A stretch of DNA of 64,000 bases from NCBI GenBank assembly GCA_016711705.1, contig JADJSK010000012.1:62001-126000 (forward strand). Reading direction: 5' to 3'. Made by a program: the position numbers and the translations under genes. This stretch comes from Candidatus Brachybacter algidus. Lineage in GTDB: Bacteria; Bacteroidota; Bacteroidia; Chitinophagales; Saprospiraceae. The notes under the pieces were generated by a model. That model was not told where the DNA came from. It was given only the letters and a program-made list of their open reading frames with translations, and searched no databases. Below, one piece after another: positions 18,448 to 27,096 of the stretch (its first letter is position 1; every line of letters starts with the position of its first letter).

Positions 18448-18984
18448 TTAAGCTTGCTTTACAAGTTGAATTTCTCCAAGAATTCTCACATCTTCACTAA
18501 CCATCACGCCACCTGTTTCCAAAGCGGCATTCCAGGTAAGACCGAAGTCGGATCTATGGATCTTACCACTGATAGCAAATCCGGCTTTGGTATTTCCATA
18601 AGGATCTTTAGTCACACCAGCGAATTCGATATTCAGTTTGATGCTCTTTGTTACATCTTTTATCGTTAGATCACCAACCAGATCATAGTTACCGTCTCTC
18701 TCAAGATTGACAGCATTCGTTGCTTCAAAAGAGATTTTTGGATAGCTTGCCACATCGAAGAAGTCAGCACTTTTCAAGTGCCCGTCTCTTTGCTCATTAT
18801 TGGTAGAGATGCTGTCCACATCCGCGGAGAAGCTGATCTTAGCTTCTGTAAAATTATCGTCAATAGTCTCAGCTTCCACATTAAAGCTATTGAAACTTCC
18901 GGTCACATTTGTGATCATTAAGTGCTTAACCTTAAATTGGATCTCGCTATGTGTCGGGTCTAAAACCCATTTACTTTTACTCAT
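18448..18984 (-). CDS. YceI family protein
   Basis: A 178-residue lipocalin-like beta-barrel of the YceI family, which binds polyisoprenoid or amide lipids. Start KWVLDPTHSEIQFKVKHLMI, then SADVDSISTNNEQRDGHLKS and ADFFDVASYPKISFEAT are diagnostic. No signal peptide is seen, so it is probably cytoplasmic, unlike E. coli YceI. The pirin-like gene lies 105 bp upstream on the same strand. Confidence 0.92.
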   Translation of the reverse strand: MSKSKWVLDPTHSEIQFKVKHLMITNVTGSFNSFNVEAETIDDNFTEAKISFSADVDSISTNNEQRDGHLKSADFFDVASYPKISFEATNAVNLERDGNYDLVGDLTIKDVTKSIKLNIEFAGVTKDPYGNTKAGFAISGKIHRSDFGLTWNAALETGGVMVSEDVRILGEIQLVKQA

Positions 18985-19040
18985 AATTTTTTTGATTTTA
19001 ATTTTTTTAAACTTTTAATTAATTGCTTTATAATTCAGAT

Positions 19041-19071
19041 AGCCTCCCCCTACCCCCCTCCAAAGGGGGAA
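19041..19071. repeat. C-rich dispersed element
   Basis: AGCCTCCCCCTACCCCCC followed by TCCAAAGGGGGAA: a short C-rich stretch with a CCCCC/GGGGG inverted pair. Similar copies are at 51632-51663 (inverse), 55238-55268 and, split, at 54471-54660. Confidence 0.6.
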
Positions 19072-19089
19072 AAGATATCATCATAGCTT

Positions 19090-19977
19090 TTACACCGCCA
19101 TCGGCACCTCCATCATCAGGAATTCTGCATCGCTTTCTGCTGTAATTGTGATCGAATCAGTGTCCCAGATGCCAAGACCGTCCCGGGTATTGATCAATTG
19201 TTCATTAACAATCAAATCCCCCTTTAAGTTAAAGATGTATAATCCGTTGCCTGATTTTTTAAACTGATAAGTCGTGCTTGTGCCTTTGTCAAAATCAGCC
19301 AAATGGAACCATGCATCCTGATGGATCCACACTCCTGCATCATCTACATTCGGAGAAAGTATTTGTTGTAATTTGTTCTTACGATCTTCCAGATTCAATG
19401 TGATCCGATCATAACGTGGCGTCACATTCTGTTTATTTGGAAAAACCCATATCTGTAGGAATTTCACTTCTGCTTCCTGATTTTTATTGTATTCGCTGTG
19501 CTTGATACCGGTGCCGGCACTCAAGACCTGGATGTCGCCATTGCGGATCACAGCTACATTGCCCATGCTGTCTTTGTGTTCAAGATCTCCTGATAGTGGA
19601 ATGCTAATGATTTCCATATTGTCATGTGGATGTGTGCCGAAACCCATGCCACCGGATACCGTGTCATCATTGAGTACTCGAAGCACTCCAAAGTGCATTC
19701 TTTCAGGATTGTAGTAATTGGCAAAGCTGAAGGTATGTTTACTGTTCAACCAGCCGTGGTCAGCGACACCTCTGGTGTCTGCTTTGTGCAAAACTGTATT
19801 TGCCATAATTTTAGAATTAGTGTTTGGTAAATGATTAAAACCTAAATGATCTAAAAGCATTGGTTTAAGACCGGAGATGTCATCGATGTTGTTGGCCAAA
19901 GCACTGATGCCGGTAGCCGAGGTGGCGAAGATGCCAGTTCCGAATAATCCCAGTTTCAAAAAATCCTTTCTTTCCAT
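19090..19977 (-). CDS. pirin family protein with export-like leader
   Basis: A 295-residue bicupin. The pirin/YhhW core starts at about residue 58 (MANTVLHKADTRGVADHGWL). It contains the N-terminal metal-site motifs FGTHPHDNMEIISIPLSG (His, His, Glu) and GTGIKHSEYN. Pirins of this type act as quercetinase-like or regulatory iron proteins. Unusually, residues 1-57 form a leader (MERKDFLKLGLFGTGIFATS, then AT-rich small residues) resembling a signal peptide or Tat-like anchor without a twin Arg. Internal initiation at residue 58 would give a normal cytosolic pirin. Confidence 0.85.
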   Translation of the reverse strand: MERKDFLKLGLFGTGIFATSATGISALANNIDDISGLKPMLLDHLGFNHLPNTNSKIMANTVLHKADTRGVADHGWLNSKHTFSFANYYNPERMHFGVLRVLNDDTVSGGMGFGTHPHDNMEIISIPLSGDLEHKDSMGNVAVIRNGDIQVLSAGTGIKHSEYNKNQEAEVKFLQIWVFPNKQNVTPRYDRITLNLEDRKNKLQQILSPNVDDAGVWIHQDAWFHLADFDKGTSTTYQFKKSGNGLYIFNLKGDLIVNEQLINTRDGLGIWDTDSITITAESDAEFLMMEVPMAV

Positions 19978-19997
19978 TTTGATTATTTTTGTTGATA

Positions 19998-20029
19998 CAA
20001 AGATACGATGGCCAAAGAGTCATCTCCAA
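19998..20029 (-). promoter_or_regulatory. promoter for the pirin-like gene
   Basis: The minus strand has TTG (20029-20027), a 21-bp spacer and TATCTTTG (20005-19998), 21 bp upstream of the ATG at 19977. This supports expression of the long form with its leader. Confidence 0.5.
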
Positions 20030-20186
20030 TATGGTACATTAAGAAAAGTAGATAAGGTAGGTTATGTTTATTAATGAAAAATGAAAAGTGAAGAATGAAT
20101 AATAGACGAGATGAAAGTGCTGCCAGATCAAAGTTTTGAGCTATTTCCAGTCAGTTGAGACATGGTTAAAAGTTAAGTTTGACCTA

Positions 20187-20250
20187 AATTATAAAAAGTC
20201 TACTGTAGGGACAGGTCGCGACCTGTCCCTACAGTAGACTTTTTATAATT
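20187..20250. repeat. 64-bp perfect palindrome, copy 2
   Basis: A perfect inverted repeat centred between 20218 and 20219: AATTATAAAAAGTCTACTG, the core TAGGGACAGGTCG, and its exact complement. The core is shared with 8612-8673, while the outer stem (GTCTACTG / CAGTAGAC) differs from that copy. Confidence 0.75.
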
Positions 20251-20316
20251 CTGCACACATTGCAGCGTGGACCTCTGACTTCTAGAATCTAGCGTCTAGG
20301 ATCTATTATCTATTAC

Positions 20317-20898
20317 CTATCTTCTAAGAAACTCACTCCGCATCTTACTAAGAAATTCAGGTGTGACACCAATGTATGCGGCGATTTGTTTCTGTGGAAT
20401 GGAATTGATGATGGTCGGATAGGTATTGCAGAAAATGGCATATCGTTGAGATGCGCTAAGGCTCAAGTTTTCAATGATGCGCTGACGATTGGCCACAAGG
20501 GACTTTTCAGTGATGATGCGGAAGAATCTTTCGAACTTAGGGACTTCTATGTAAAGCCTTTCAAGGTTTTCTTTACTCAGTATGACCAGTTCACTGTCTT
20601 CCAATGCATCAATGTTGAGATAACCCGGCTTTTGAGTGATGAAGCTATACATATCTGCGATCCACCAATCACGCGGAGCAAATTGTAGAATATGTTCAAA
20701 TCCATTGTTGTCGATGGTATAGGCGCGCATACAACCTGAGTTTACAAAGGCTGTTGCCGAAGATATATGACCTTCGTGGATCCAAAAGTGTTTCTTTTTA
20801 ATCTTTCTTGACTCTAGACAAGATAGAAAAATATCCTTTTCAGAATCATTGAGATCGATATGTCTGTTTATATTTGCTAAGATCAGTTCAAATGGCAT
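20317..20898 (-). CDS. Crp/Fnr family transcriptional regulator
   Basis: A 193-residue regulator (start chosen at MPFELILANI, residue 12 of the longest frame). The N-terminal cyclic-nucleotide-binding-like fold occupies about 20-125 (HFWIHEGHISSATAFVNSGCMRAY), and a C-terminal HTH follows (IPQKQIAAYIGVTPEFLSKM). The Arg/Ser signature for cAMP is not obvious and there is no Fe-S cysteine cluster, as usual for this Bacteroidota subgroup. It is divergent from the NTF2-like gene at 21051, a possible target. Confidence 0.88.
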   Translation of the reverse strand: MPFELILANINRHIDLNDSEKDIFLSCLESRKIKKKHFWIHEGHISSATAFVNSGCMRAYTIDNNGFEHILQFAPRDWWIADMYSFITQKPGYLNIDALEDSELVILSKENLERLYIEVPKFERFFRIITEKSLVANRQRIIENLSLSASQRYAIFCNTYPTIINSIPQKQIAAYIGVTPEFLSKMRSEFLRR

Positions 20899-21050
20899 AG
20901 TGTAAAAATCGTAAAATTTATTAAAATTCAAGTTTAAAAATTCCCAATAATCTCTAATTCGTCTGCTTTTTGATTCATTTTGGCTAAATCTTAATGATAG
21001 TTTAATTAAAAGAATTCAATTTTGAACCAATAATTAAATGTTTAAAAAAA

Positions 21051-21410
21051 ATGAGTCCAAAAGAACTGATCAAAAATTGGGTAGAAATATTCAATACAGC
21101 TGATGCAAAAAAGATGGCAGAATTCTATCATGACAAAGCTATCAATCATCAGATCAATTCAGATGCGGTGGTAGGAAAAGAAGCTATTTTTGAGATGTTC
21201 CAAGCCGAATTCAAACTCGCGGAAATGGTATGTATCATTGAAAATATTTTTGAAGATAAAGACTGGGCCATTCTTGAATGGAGGGATCCACTTGGTTTGC
21301 GTGGGTGTGGCTTTTTTCAGATCAAAGAGGATAAGATTATATTTCAAAGAGGGTATTGGGACAAATTGAGTTTTCTAAGGCAGCATGGCTTGCCTTTACC
21401 CACAGAATAA
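21051..21410 (+). CDS. nuclear transport factor 2 / SnoaL-like protein
   Basis: 119 residues with the cone-shaped NTF2-like pattern: KNWVEIFNTADAKKMAEFYH at the start, and the closing strands GFFQIKEDKIIFQRGYWD. SnoaL-like proteins act as isomerases, hydrolases or binding proteins; substrate unknown. It is divergent from a Crp/Fnr regulator. The following ABC permease starts 1 bp after its stop, suggesting an operon. Confidence 0.85.
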   Translation: MSPKELIKNWVEIFNTADAKKMAEFYHDKAINHQINSDAVVGKEAIFEMFQAEFKLAEMVCIIENIFEDKDWAILEWRDPLGLRGCGFFQIKEDKIIFQRGYWDKLSFLRQHGLPLPTE

Positions 21411-21411
21411 T

Positions 21412-22332
21412 ATGAATACATTTTATTTGAAATTACAAGTGCGCATGCTCGATAGGCAACTGCTTGCATTAGGAGTACATCCTATTCTGGGGTACTTGCT
21501 GGTAGGCTTAGTATTTGTTATATTTTCAATTATGTTATTTGAAAAGACAAACTACGCTGCTGTAATTTATATATTTTTTGCAATTAATTTAATTTCTAAA
21601 TTCAGCAATATTTCAAGAAATAACTTTTTAGAAAGTTGCTTTGAAAGAAATAATTACTTAAAACTTCGAATCCTTGAAAACCTTATAATAACTGCACCTT
21701 TCGCAATATTTTTATTATTAAAATCAAGCTATCTTGCCACAATTGTTCTAATATTTTTATCAGGTATTTCTGCCAAAATTAAATTTAGAAATAATTTAAA
21801 CATACGAATTCCCACACCATTTTATAAGAAGCCATTTGAATTTATTGTTGGATTCAGGTCCACTATACTTGTTTTTCCATTGATTCTTTTTTTGTTGTTT
21901 CAAGCACTTCAGGTACACAATTTTAATCTTGGTGTTTTCGCGTTAGGGCTAACGTTTATGGTTGTATTCAGTTATTACTTCAATGTCGAAGAGCGGTATT
22001 TTGTCTGGATTTTTAAAGAATCGCCGGCCCGGTTTTTAAGAAAGAAAATATTTATTGCATTATTCCAAGCGTCTATTCTGACCATACCAGTTTGTATTAT
22101 TTGTGCAATAATTAATGTAAATTATTTACCAATAATTTTGGCTATTCAACTCATTGGATATATCTATCTAATCGTAATTATTTTGGCAAAGTATGCCTCC
22201 TTTCCCGATGCTGTCTCCTTACCACAGACTATTTTATTGGTAATTAGTCTTTTCATCCCGCTATTATTGTTATATACATTCCCCATATTTTACAAAAGAT
22301 CCATCACTTGCCTTAATCAAATACTATTATGA
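21412..22332 (+). CDS. ABC-2 type transporter membrane subunit (putative)
   Basis: 306 residues with about eight hydrophobic segments and no soluble domain. Start at ATG 21412 (MNTFYLKLQVR); the longer frame from 21385 would overlap the NTF2-like gene. Sequence similarity is weak, but the 4-bp ATGA overlap with an ABC ATPase gene makes a permease role very likely. Substrate is unknown; the layout suggests export. Confidence 0.72.
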   Translation: MNTFYLKLQVRMLDRQLLALGVHPILGYLLVGLVFVIFSIMLFEKTNYAAVIYIFFAINLISKFSNISRNNFLESCFERNNYLKLRILENLIITAPFAIFLLLKSSYLATIVLIFLSGISAKIKFRNNLNIRIPTPFYKKPFEFIVGFRSTILVFPLILFLLFQALQVHNFNLGVFALGLTFMVVFSYYFNVEERYFVWIFKESPARFLRKKIFIALFQASILTIPVCIICAIINVNYLPIILAIQLIGYIYLIVIILAKYASFPDAVSLPQTILLVISLFIPLLLLYTFPIFYKRSITCLNQILL

Positions 22333-23009
22333 TGCACATTCAAAATCTTTCAAAATCTTTTGGATCCAAAACGGTTTTAAATGATATCAATATTTTATTT
22401 GAGGAAGGAAAAGTATATGGTATCGTTGGAGAGAATGGTGCAGGGAAGACGACACTTTTTAATTGTATCGCCGGATTAGAGGGTTATGATGGCAGGATTA
22501 CCTCTGATCATGAAAAATTAAAAGAACATTTGGGTTATTTACAAACGAATCCTTATTTTTTCTCAAAGATCACCGGTCGGGAATACCTTCAGTTGTGCTG
22601 CATCGCCAGAGGAAAAGAAGATATTAATTTTGACTCAAAGAATATTTTTGAACTTCCGTTGGATGATTACGCATCCATTTATTCTACAGGAATGCAGAAA
22701 AAACTAGCATTTACCGCGATTCTCTTACAGGAGAATAGCATATTGATATTGGATGAACCATTTAACGGAGTTGACATACAATCCAACATGATCATTACCG
22801 GCATTATTCAGCAATTGAGATCATTAGGCAAGACCATATTAATTTCCTCCCACATCTTTTCTACACTTAGTGATACGTGCGATGAGATCCATTTGCTACG
22901 TTCAGGAGTATTTATTAAAAAGGCATTGAAATCGGAATTCAATCAATTGGATGCAGAAATGAAGTCCTTTATAATTGGAAACAAGTTGGAACTATTAGGG
23001 CTGAAATAA
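22329..23009 (+). CDS. ABC transporter ATP-binding protein
   Basis: A 226-residue ATPase with Walker A GENGAGKTT (near residue 36-44), a Q-loop region GYLQTNPYFF, a signature YSTGMQKKL (the ABC-2 exporter variant of LSGGQ), Walker B ILILDEPF and H-loop ISSHIF. It pairs with the preceding permease. It is short for the class and lacks the C-terminal extension of drug exporters. Confidence 0.9.
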   Translation: MMHIQNLSKSFGSKTVLNDINILFEEGKVYGIVGENGAGKTTLFNCIAGLEGYDGRITSDHEKLKEHLGYLQTNPYFFSKITGREYLQLCCIARGKEDINFDSKNIFELPLDDYASIYSTGMQKKLAFTAILLQENSILILDEPFNGVDIQSNMIITGIIQQLRSLGKTILISSHIFSTLSDTCDEIHLLRSGVFIKKALKSEFNQLDAEMKSFIIGNKLELLGLK

Positions 23010-23108
23010 GCATTTAATTATATATTCTTTAATATTTCCGCTTTATTAGAAAAACATATTTAAATAAATAGACCCCTCTTTTTAAAAAGGATTAAAGAGC
23101 TAAACTAC

Positions 23109-24359
23109 TTGACTACACTGAATAAACCAAGGAAAATGACTAAAAGATCGAAAATGAGAGGCTTCAACATCTTCGGAGGTTATAATAAAAGCAGGTCAAC
23201 AAAGTCTCGAATTCATCCTTTAAAAAGGCGTCGTATCATAAACACTTTGTTAATAATCGTTTCTCTATTGGTCATCATTAGACTGATCCTACCCTATGTC
23301 GTATTGAAATATGTAAATAATAAACTCGCAGGGCTGGAATCTTATTACGGACATGTAGAAGATATCGACCTTTCATTATACCGTGGTGCATATGTCATAA
23401 AAGATCTGAAAATATTAAAAACCGAAAAAGTTGGGAAGAAGATAGATTCTATTCCGTTTTTTAAAACTCCGGTGATAGATCTCTCTGTTCAATGGAAGGC
23501 TCTTTTGAAGGGTAGAGTAGTGGGAGAGATATATGTAGAGTCGCCTGATTTGAACTTTGTCAATGGAAAACACAAAGGAGAAGACATCAAACAGGATACT
23601 GCAGATTTCAGACAATTGGTCAAAGACCTTATGCCACTTACTGTCAACCATTTTGAAATTAAAGATGGTAGGGTTCATTTCATAGATAAATATTCTACAC
23701 CTAAAGTCGACGCCTCAATTAAGAATATCGACATGTTGGCCACGAACCTAAGTAACGTCAACAAAAGCGCTAAAGTATTACCTGCTCAATTGGTTAGCAC
23801 AGCGGATGCATATGAAGGTAAACTGTATCTGACTGTGGATTTCGATGGGCTTAGCAAGGTGCCGACTTTCGATCTCAGTGCTAAATTTACAGATGTAAAT
23901 CTGGCTCTGCTCAATGATGTGCTGCAAGCATATGGAAATTTCGATGTGAAAAAGGGGACTTTTAGTCTTTATACAGAATTTGCAGCTAAGAATGGTTCTT
24001 TTGGTGGTTATGTCAAACCTACTATTAAAGATCTTGATGTCGTGCAGTGGAACAAAGAGGAGGGAAATCTGGGGCAAATCATTTGGGAGACTCTGATAGG
24101 AAGTGGCCTTGAGATCGTGCAAAATCAAAAAACAGAGACTCTGGCGACGAAACTGCCTATAAATGGAAAATTTTCTGATCCAAATGTAAATACCTGGAGA
24201 GCGATAAGTTTTGTGCTGCGCAACGCATTTTTCAATGCTTTAAGACCTACCATTGATAATACGATCAACCTAAGTACGTTGAAAGAAGATGGTAAGAAAA
24301 CCTTTTTGGAGAGGATCTTTGGGAGTAAGGAGAAGAAGGAGAAGCGAGAGGAGAAGTAA
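23109..24359 (+). CDS. DUF748 (AsmA-like) membrane-anchored protein
   Basis: A 416-residue protein with a Lys/Arg-rich cytoplasmic N-terminus (1-48), one membrane helix at about 49-68 and a large periplasmic beta-rich domain of the DUF748/AsmA-like type (KDLKILKTEK, VNHFEIKDGRVHFID, FDLSAKFTDVNLALLNDVLQAYG). It ends in a very basic Lys/Glu tail. AsmA-like proteins are thought to bridge the envelope and carry lipids. Start is TTG at 23109; an internal ATG (MTKRSK or MRGFN) may be used instead. It is monocistronic. Confidence 0.8.
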   Translation: MTTLNKPRKMTKRSKMRGFNIFGGYNKSRSTKSRIHPLKRRRIINTLLIIVSLLVIIRLILPYVVLKYVNNKLAGLESYYGHVEDIDLSLYRGAYVIKDLKILKTEKVGKKIDSIPFFKTPVIDLSVQWKALLKGRVVGEIYVESPDLNFVNGKHKGEDIKQDTADFRQLVKDLMPLTVNHFEIKDGRVHFIDKYSTPKVDASIKNIDMLATNLSNVNKSAKVLPAQLVSTADAYEGKLYLTVDFDGLSKVPTFDLSAKFTDVNLALLNDVLQAYGNFDVKKGTFSLYTEFAAKNGSFGGYVKPTIKDLDVVQWNKEEGNLGQIIWETLIGSGLEIVQNQKTETLATKLPINGKFSDPNVNTWRAISFVLRNAFFNALRPTIDNTINLSTLKEDGKKTFLERIFGSKEKKEKREEK

Positions 24360-24610
24360 GGACAATAGATAACCTGAGTGTTAATATTTGAGGGTGACAG
24401 CATAGTTTAATAAATGCATAATTTCTATTTGTGTCAACACTTTATTATTCCCAGGAATAATGAAAAATTCAATTTAGGAAATTTCCAAATTATATTTTAG
24501 TTCTTCACATAATAACATATTGAATACAAACATATTAGTTAGACTTTTTGATTTGTTGGCTTAATAAGATAGCAGAAAACTACTATTCTTCATAACTTAA
24601 CAATAAATTT

Positions 24611-24640
24611 TTGAGAAGTAAACAATTAGCTGTACTTTTG
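24611..24640 (+). promoter_or_regulatory. promoter for the mre operon
   Basis: TTG (24611-24613), a 19-bp spacer and TACTTTTG (24633-24640): a close match to the Bacteroidota consensus, 43 bp upstream of the mreB ATG. It also argues against an mreB start before 24684. Confidence 0.7.
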
Positions 24641-24683
24641 CGTGCTTTTACAACAAGTATTAGAAGCACAAAGCTTTCGGCGA

Positions 24684-25715
24684 ATGAAGTTATTTAAATT
24701 TTTTACACAGGAATTGGCTATTGACTTAGGTACAGCCAATACCCTCATCATACAAAACGATCAAATCGTAGTAGACGAACCGTCTATTGTAGCCATCAAC
24801 CGCAAGACGGGGGAGACAATAGCAGTGGGTACTAAGGCGATGCAGATGCATGAAAAGACACACGAAAATATAAAAACGATCCGTCCTTTAAAGGATGGTG
24901 TTATCGCTGATTTTCAAGCTGCTGAAAGTATGATCGAAGGAATGATCAGCATGATTGAAAACAGAAGGACCTTTTTTGGTCACCTGAAGATGGTCATCTG
25001 CATTCCTTCCGGAATTACCGAAGTGGAGAAAAGAGCAGTATTTGACTCTGCCGACCATGTCGATTCTAAAGAAACATACCTTATTCACGAACCAATGGCA
25101 GCAGCCTTGGGTATAGGTCTTGATGTACAGGAACCTGTCGGTAATATGATCATTGATATTGGGGGAGGTACTACAGAGATCGCCGTGATCGCACTTTCTG
25201 GCATTGTTTGTGATCAATCAATCCGTATCGCAGGAGACGAATTTACTTCGGACATCATGCAGTATATGAAGCGTCAACACAATATACTTATCGGTGAAAG
25301 AACAGCAGAACAAATCAAAATACACGTTGGATCTGCACTTCAGGTCCTGGATACACCACCGGATGATTATTTTGTAAACGGTAGAGATCTAATGACAGGT
25401 ATTCCTAAACAGATCTCAGTTTCTTACCAGGAGATCGCACATGCTTTGGACAAATCTATTTCGAAAATAGAGGAAGCTGTAATAAAAGCATTGGAAACAA
25501 CTCCTCCGGAACTGGCTTCAGATATTTTCCGAAGAGGGTTGTACTTGACAGGTGGAGGAGCCTTGTTGAGAGGTCTGGACAAACGTATTGCTCAAAAGAC
25601 GAAGTTGAATGTACATGTAGCAGAAGATCCCTTAAGGGCTGTAGTAAAAGGAACCGGTATTGCATTGAAAAATACTGACAAGTTCTCCTTCCTTATAGAT
25701 AGAAAAAGTATATAA
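24684..25715 (+). CDS. mreB: rod shape-determining protein MreB
   Basis: A 343-residue bacterial actin that forms membrane-bound filaments guiding lateral wall synthesis. Actin-fold ATP motifs: LAIDLGTANTLI (phosphate 1), IDIGGGTTEIAVIALSGIV (phosphate 2) and LTGGGALLRGLD (adenosine). ATG 24684 (MKLFKFFTQ) is chosen because the membrane-binding N-terminus and promoter position fit; the frame opens earlier at 24642. First gene of mreB-mreC-mreD-mrdA-folA. Confidence 0.96.
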   Translation: MKLFKFFTQELAIDLGTANTLIIQNDQIVVDEPSIVAINRKTGETIAVGTKAMQMHEKTHENIKTIRPLKDGVIADFQAAESMIEGMISMIENRRTFFGHLKMVICIPSGITEVEKRAVFDSADHVDSKETYLIHEPMAAALGIGLDVQEPVGNMIIDIGGGTTEIAVIALSGIVCDQSIRIAGDEFTSDIMQYMKRQHNILIGERTAEQIKIHVGSALQVLDTPPDDYFVNGRDLMTGIPKQISVSYQEIAHALDKSISKIEEAVIKALETTPPELASDIFRRGLYLTGGGALLRGLDKRIAQKTKLNVHVAEDPLRAVVKGTGIALKNTDKFSFLIDRKSI

Positions 25716-25742
25716 ATACCCGCCAAGTCGAAACACTGATGT

Positions 25743-26570
25743 ATGCAGAATTTATTTCAGTTTTTTGCAAGGTTTGGAACTACCATACTCTTCGTATTCC
25801 TGGAAATGGTCTCTTTTTTTCTGATTATCAGGTATAATACTGGTCAGAAGGATATATTTATTAATTCGAGTGGATTTTATTCTGGAATTCTCCTTGAAAA
25901 TTACAATAAACTTGGCCGCTATTACAGACTTTCGTCGGTAGCTGACAGTATAGCTAAAGACAATGCCAGACTGCGTGCCGAACTGCGTTTTGCTACTATT
26001 GACGCCTCTTTTAAAAGAGACTCCCTGGTGGATACAGTATATCAGCAGAGATATTCTTACATTTCAGCATTGGTCGTGGCCAATTCCATCAATCAGATAG
26101 ACAATTACGTCACTATAAATAAAGGCTCTGCCCTGGGAGTACTACCCGGTATGGGTGTCATCAATGAAACAGGCATAGTGGGTGTGGTAAGACAGACTTC
26201 AAGAGACTATGCCAGTGTAGCATCAATACTAAGTTCTCAGACTAAAATAAGTGCTTCTATCAGAAGGAATGGCTATTTTGGATCGCTCGTTTGGGATAAC
26301 GTCTCTACAGAGTACATGCACCTTAAAGACATACCGAAACACGCCGATATAATCAAAGGAGATAGCGTAATTACCAGCGGATTCAGTTCGATTTTTCCTA
26401 AAGGTATTTTTATTGGAACGGTAGAAAAAGTTGGATATGAATCCGGAAGTAGCTTTTATGATTTGAAAGTTAAGCTAGTTACAAACTTTAACAGGCTGGG
26501 GTATGTATATGTCATTCTTGATAAATCAAGACCTCAACTGGATTCGCTCACGAAAGCAATAGTGAATTGA
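25743..26570 (+). CDS. mreC: rod shape-determining protein MreC
   Basis: 275 residues: one N-terminal membrane helix at about 10-30, a short coiled coil at about 65-85, and the paired beta-barrel periplasmic domain (YVTINKGSALGVLPGMGVIN, then GIVGVVRQTSRDYASVASIL, and GDSVITSGFSSIFPKGIFIG). MreC links MreB filaments to PBP2. It starts 27 bp after mreB; mreD follows 1 bp after its stop. Confidence 0.95.
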   Translation: MQNLFQFFARFGTTILFVFLEMVSFFLIIRYNTGQKDIFINSSGFYSGILLENYNKLGRYYRLSSVADSIAKDNARLRAELRFATIDASFKRDSLVDTVYQQRYSYISALVVANSINQIDNYVTINKGSALGVLPGMGVINETGIVGVVRQTSRDYASVASILSSQTKISASIRRNGYFGSLVWDNVSTEYMHLKDIPKHADIIKGDSVITSGFSSIFPKGIFIGTVEKVGYESGSSFYDLKVKLVTNFNRLGYVYVILDKSRPQLDSLTKAIVN

Positions 26571-26571
26571 T

Positions 26572-27093
26572 ATGGGCAGTTTGATCGTTAAGAATATAAT
26601 ACGTTTTCTGGTAGTATTCCTGCTCCAGGCTTTTGTCTTGGCCAGCTTTACTATAAACTATCCCATTCTGGACAATACGAATGTGATCATATACCCTATT
26701 ATTATTCTTTTATTACCACTCAGGACGCCCAATGCGCTTATTCTTCTTTTTGGATTCACACTTGGGATATTACTTGATGTTTTTTACAATTCACCGGGAG
26801 TCCACGCTTCGGCGACAGTTTTGATCGCATTTCTGCGGCCTTATGTTTTGTCTTTGGGAGAGCCCAGAGGTGGCTATAGTGTGGAAGCATCACCTACTAT
26901 GAGAGAGTATGGCAGTACGTGGTTCATCATGTATTCTTCAATATTGATGCTAGTCCACCTATTCTTTCTTTTTTCTGTCCAGGCATTCACATTTGTATTC
27001 ATTGTAGAGATACTTCTTAAAACATTCCTCAGTTTTGTTGTTTCTATGGTATTCATACTTATCTATATGTACTTATTCAATCCAAAGGAATAA
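26572..27093 (+). CDS. mreD: rod shape-determining protein MreD
   Basis: A 173-residue membrane protein with five or six helices, the usual size for MreD. Position between mreC and the PBP2 gene is the main support, along with the GFTLGILLDVFYNSPGVHAS segment typical of MreD. It completes the elongasome core. Confidence 0.92.
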   Translation: MGSLIVKNIIRFLVVFLLQAFVLASFTINYPILDNTNVIIYPIIILLLPLRTPNALILLFGFTLGILLDVFYNSPGVHASATVLIAFLRPYVLSLGEPRGGYSVEASPTMREYGSTWFIMYSSILMLVHLFFLFSVQAFTFVFIVEILLKTFLSFVVSMVFILIYMYLFNPKE

Positions 27094-27096
27094 ACG

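Noticed and set aside
22329..23009. ABC ATPase with a defective signature (YSTGMQKKL)
   Set aside because: This variant is normal for ABC-2 type exporters, so it is not a sign of inactivity.
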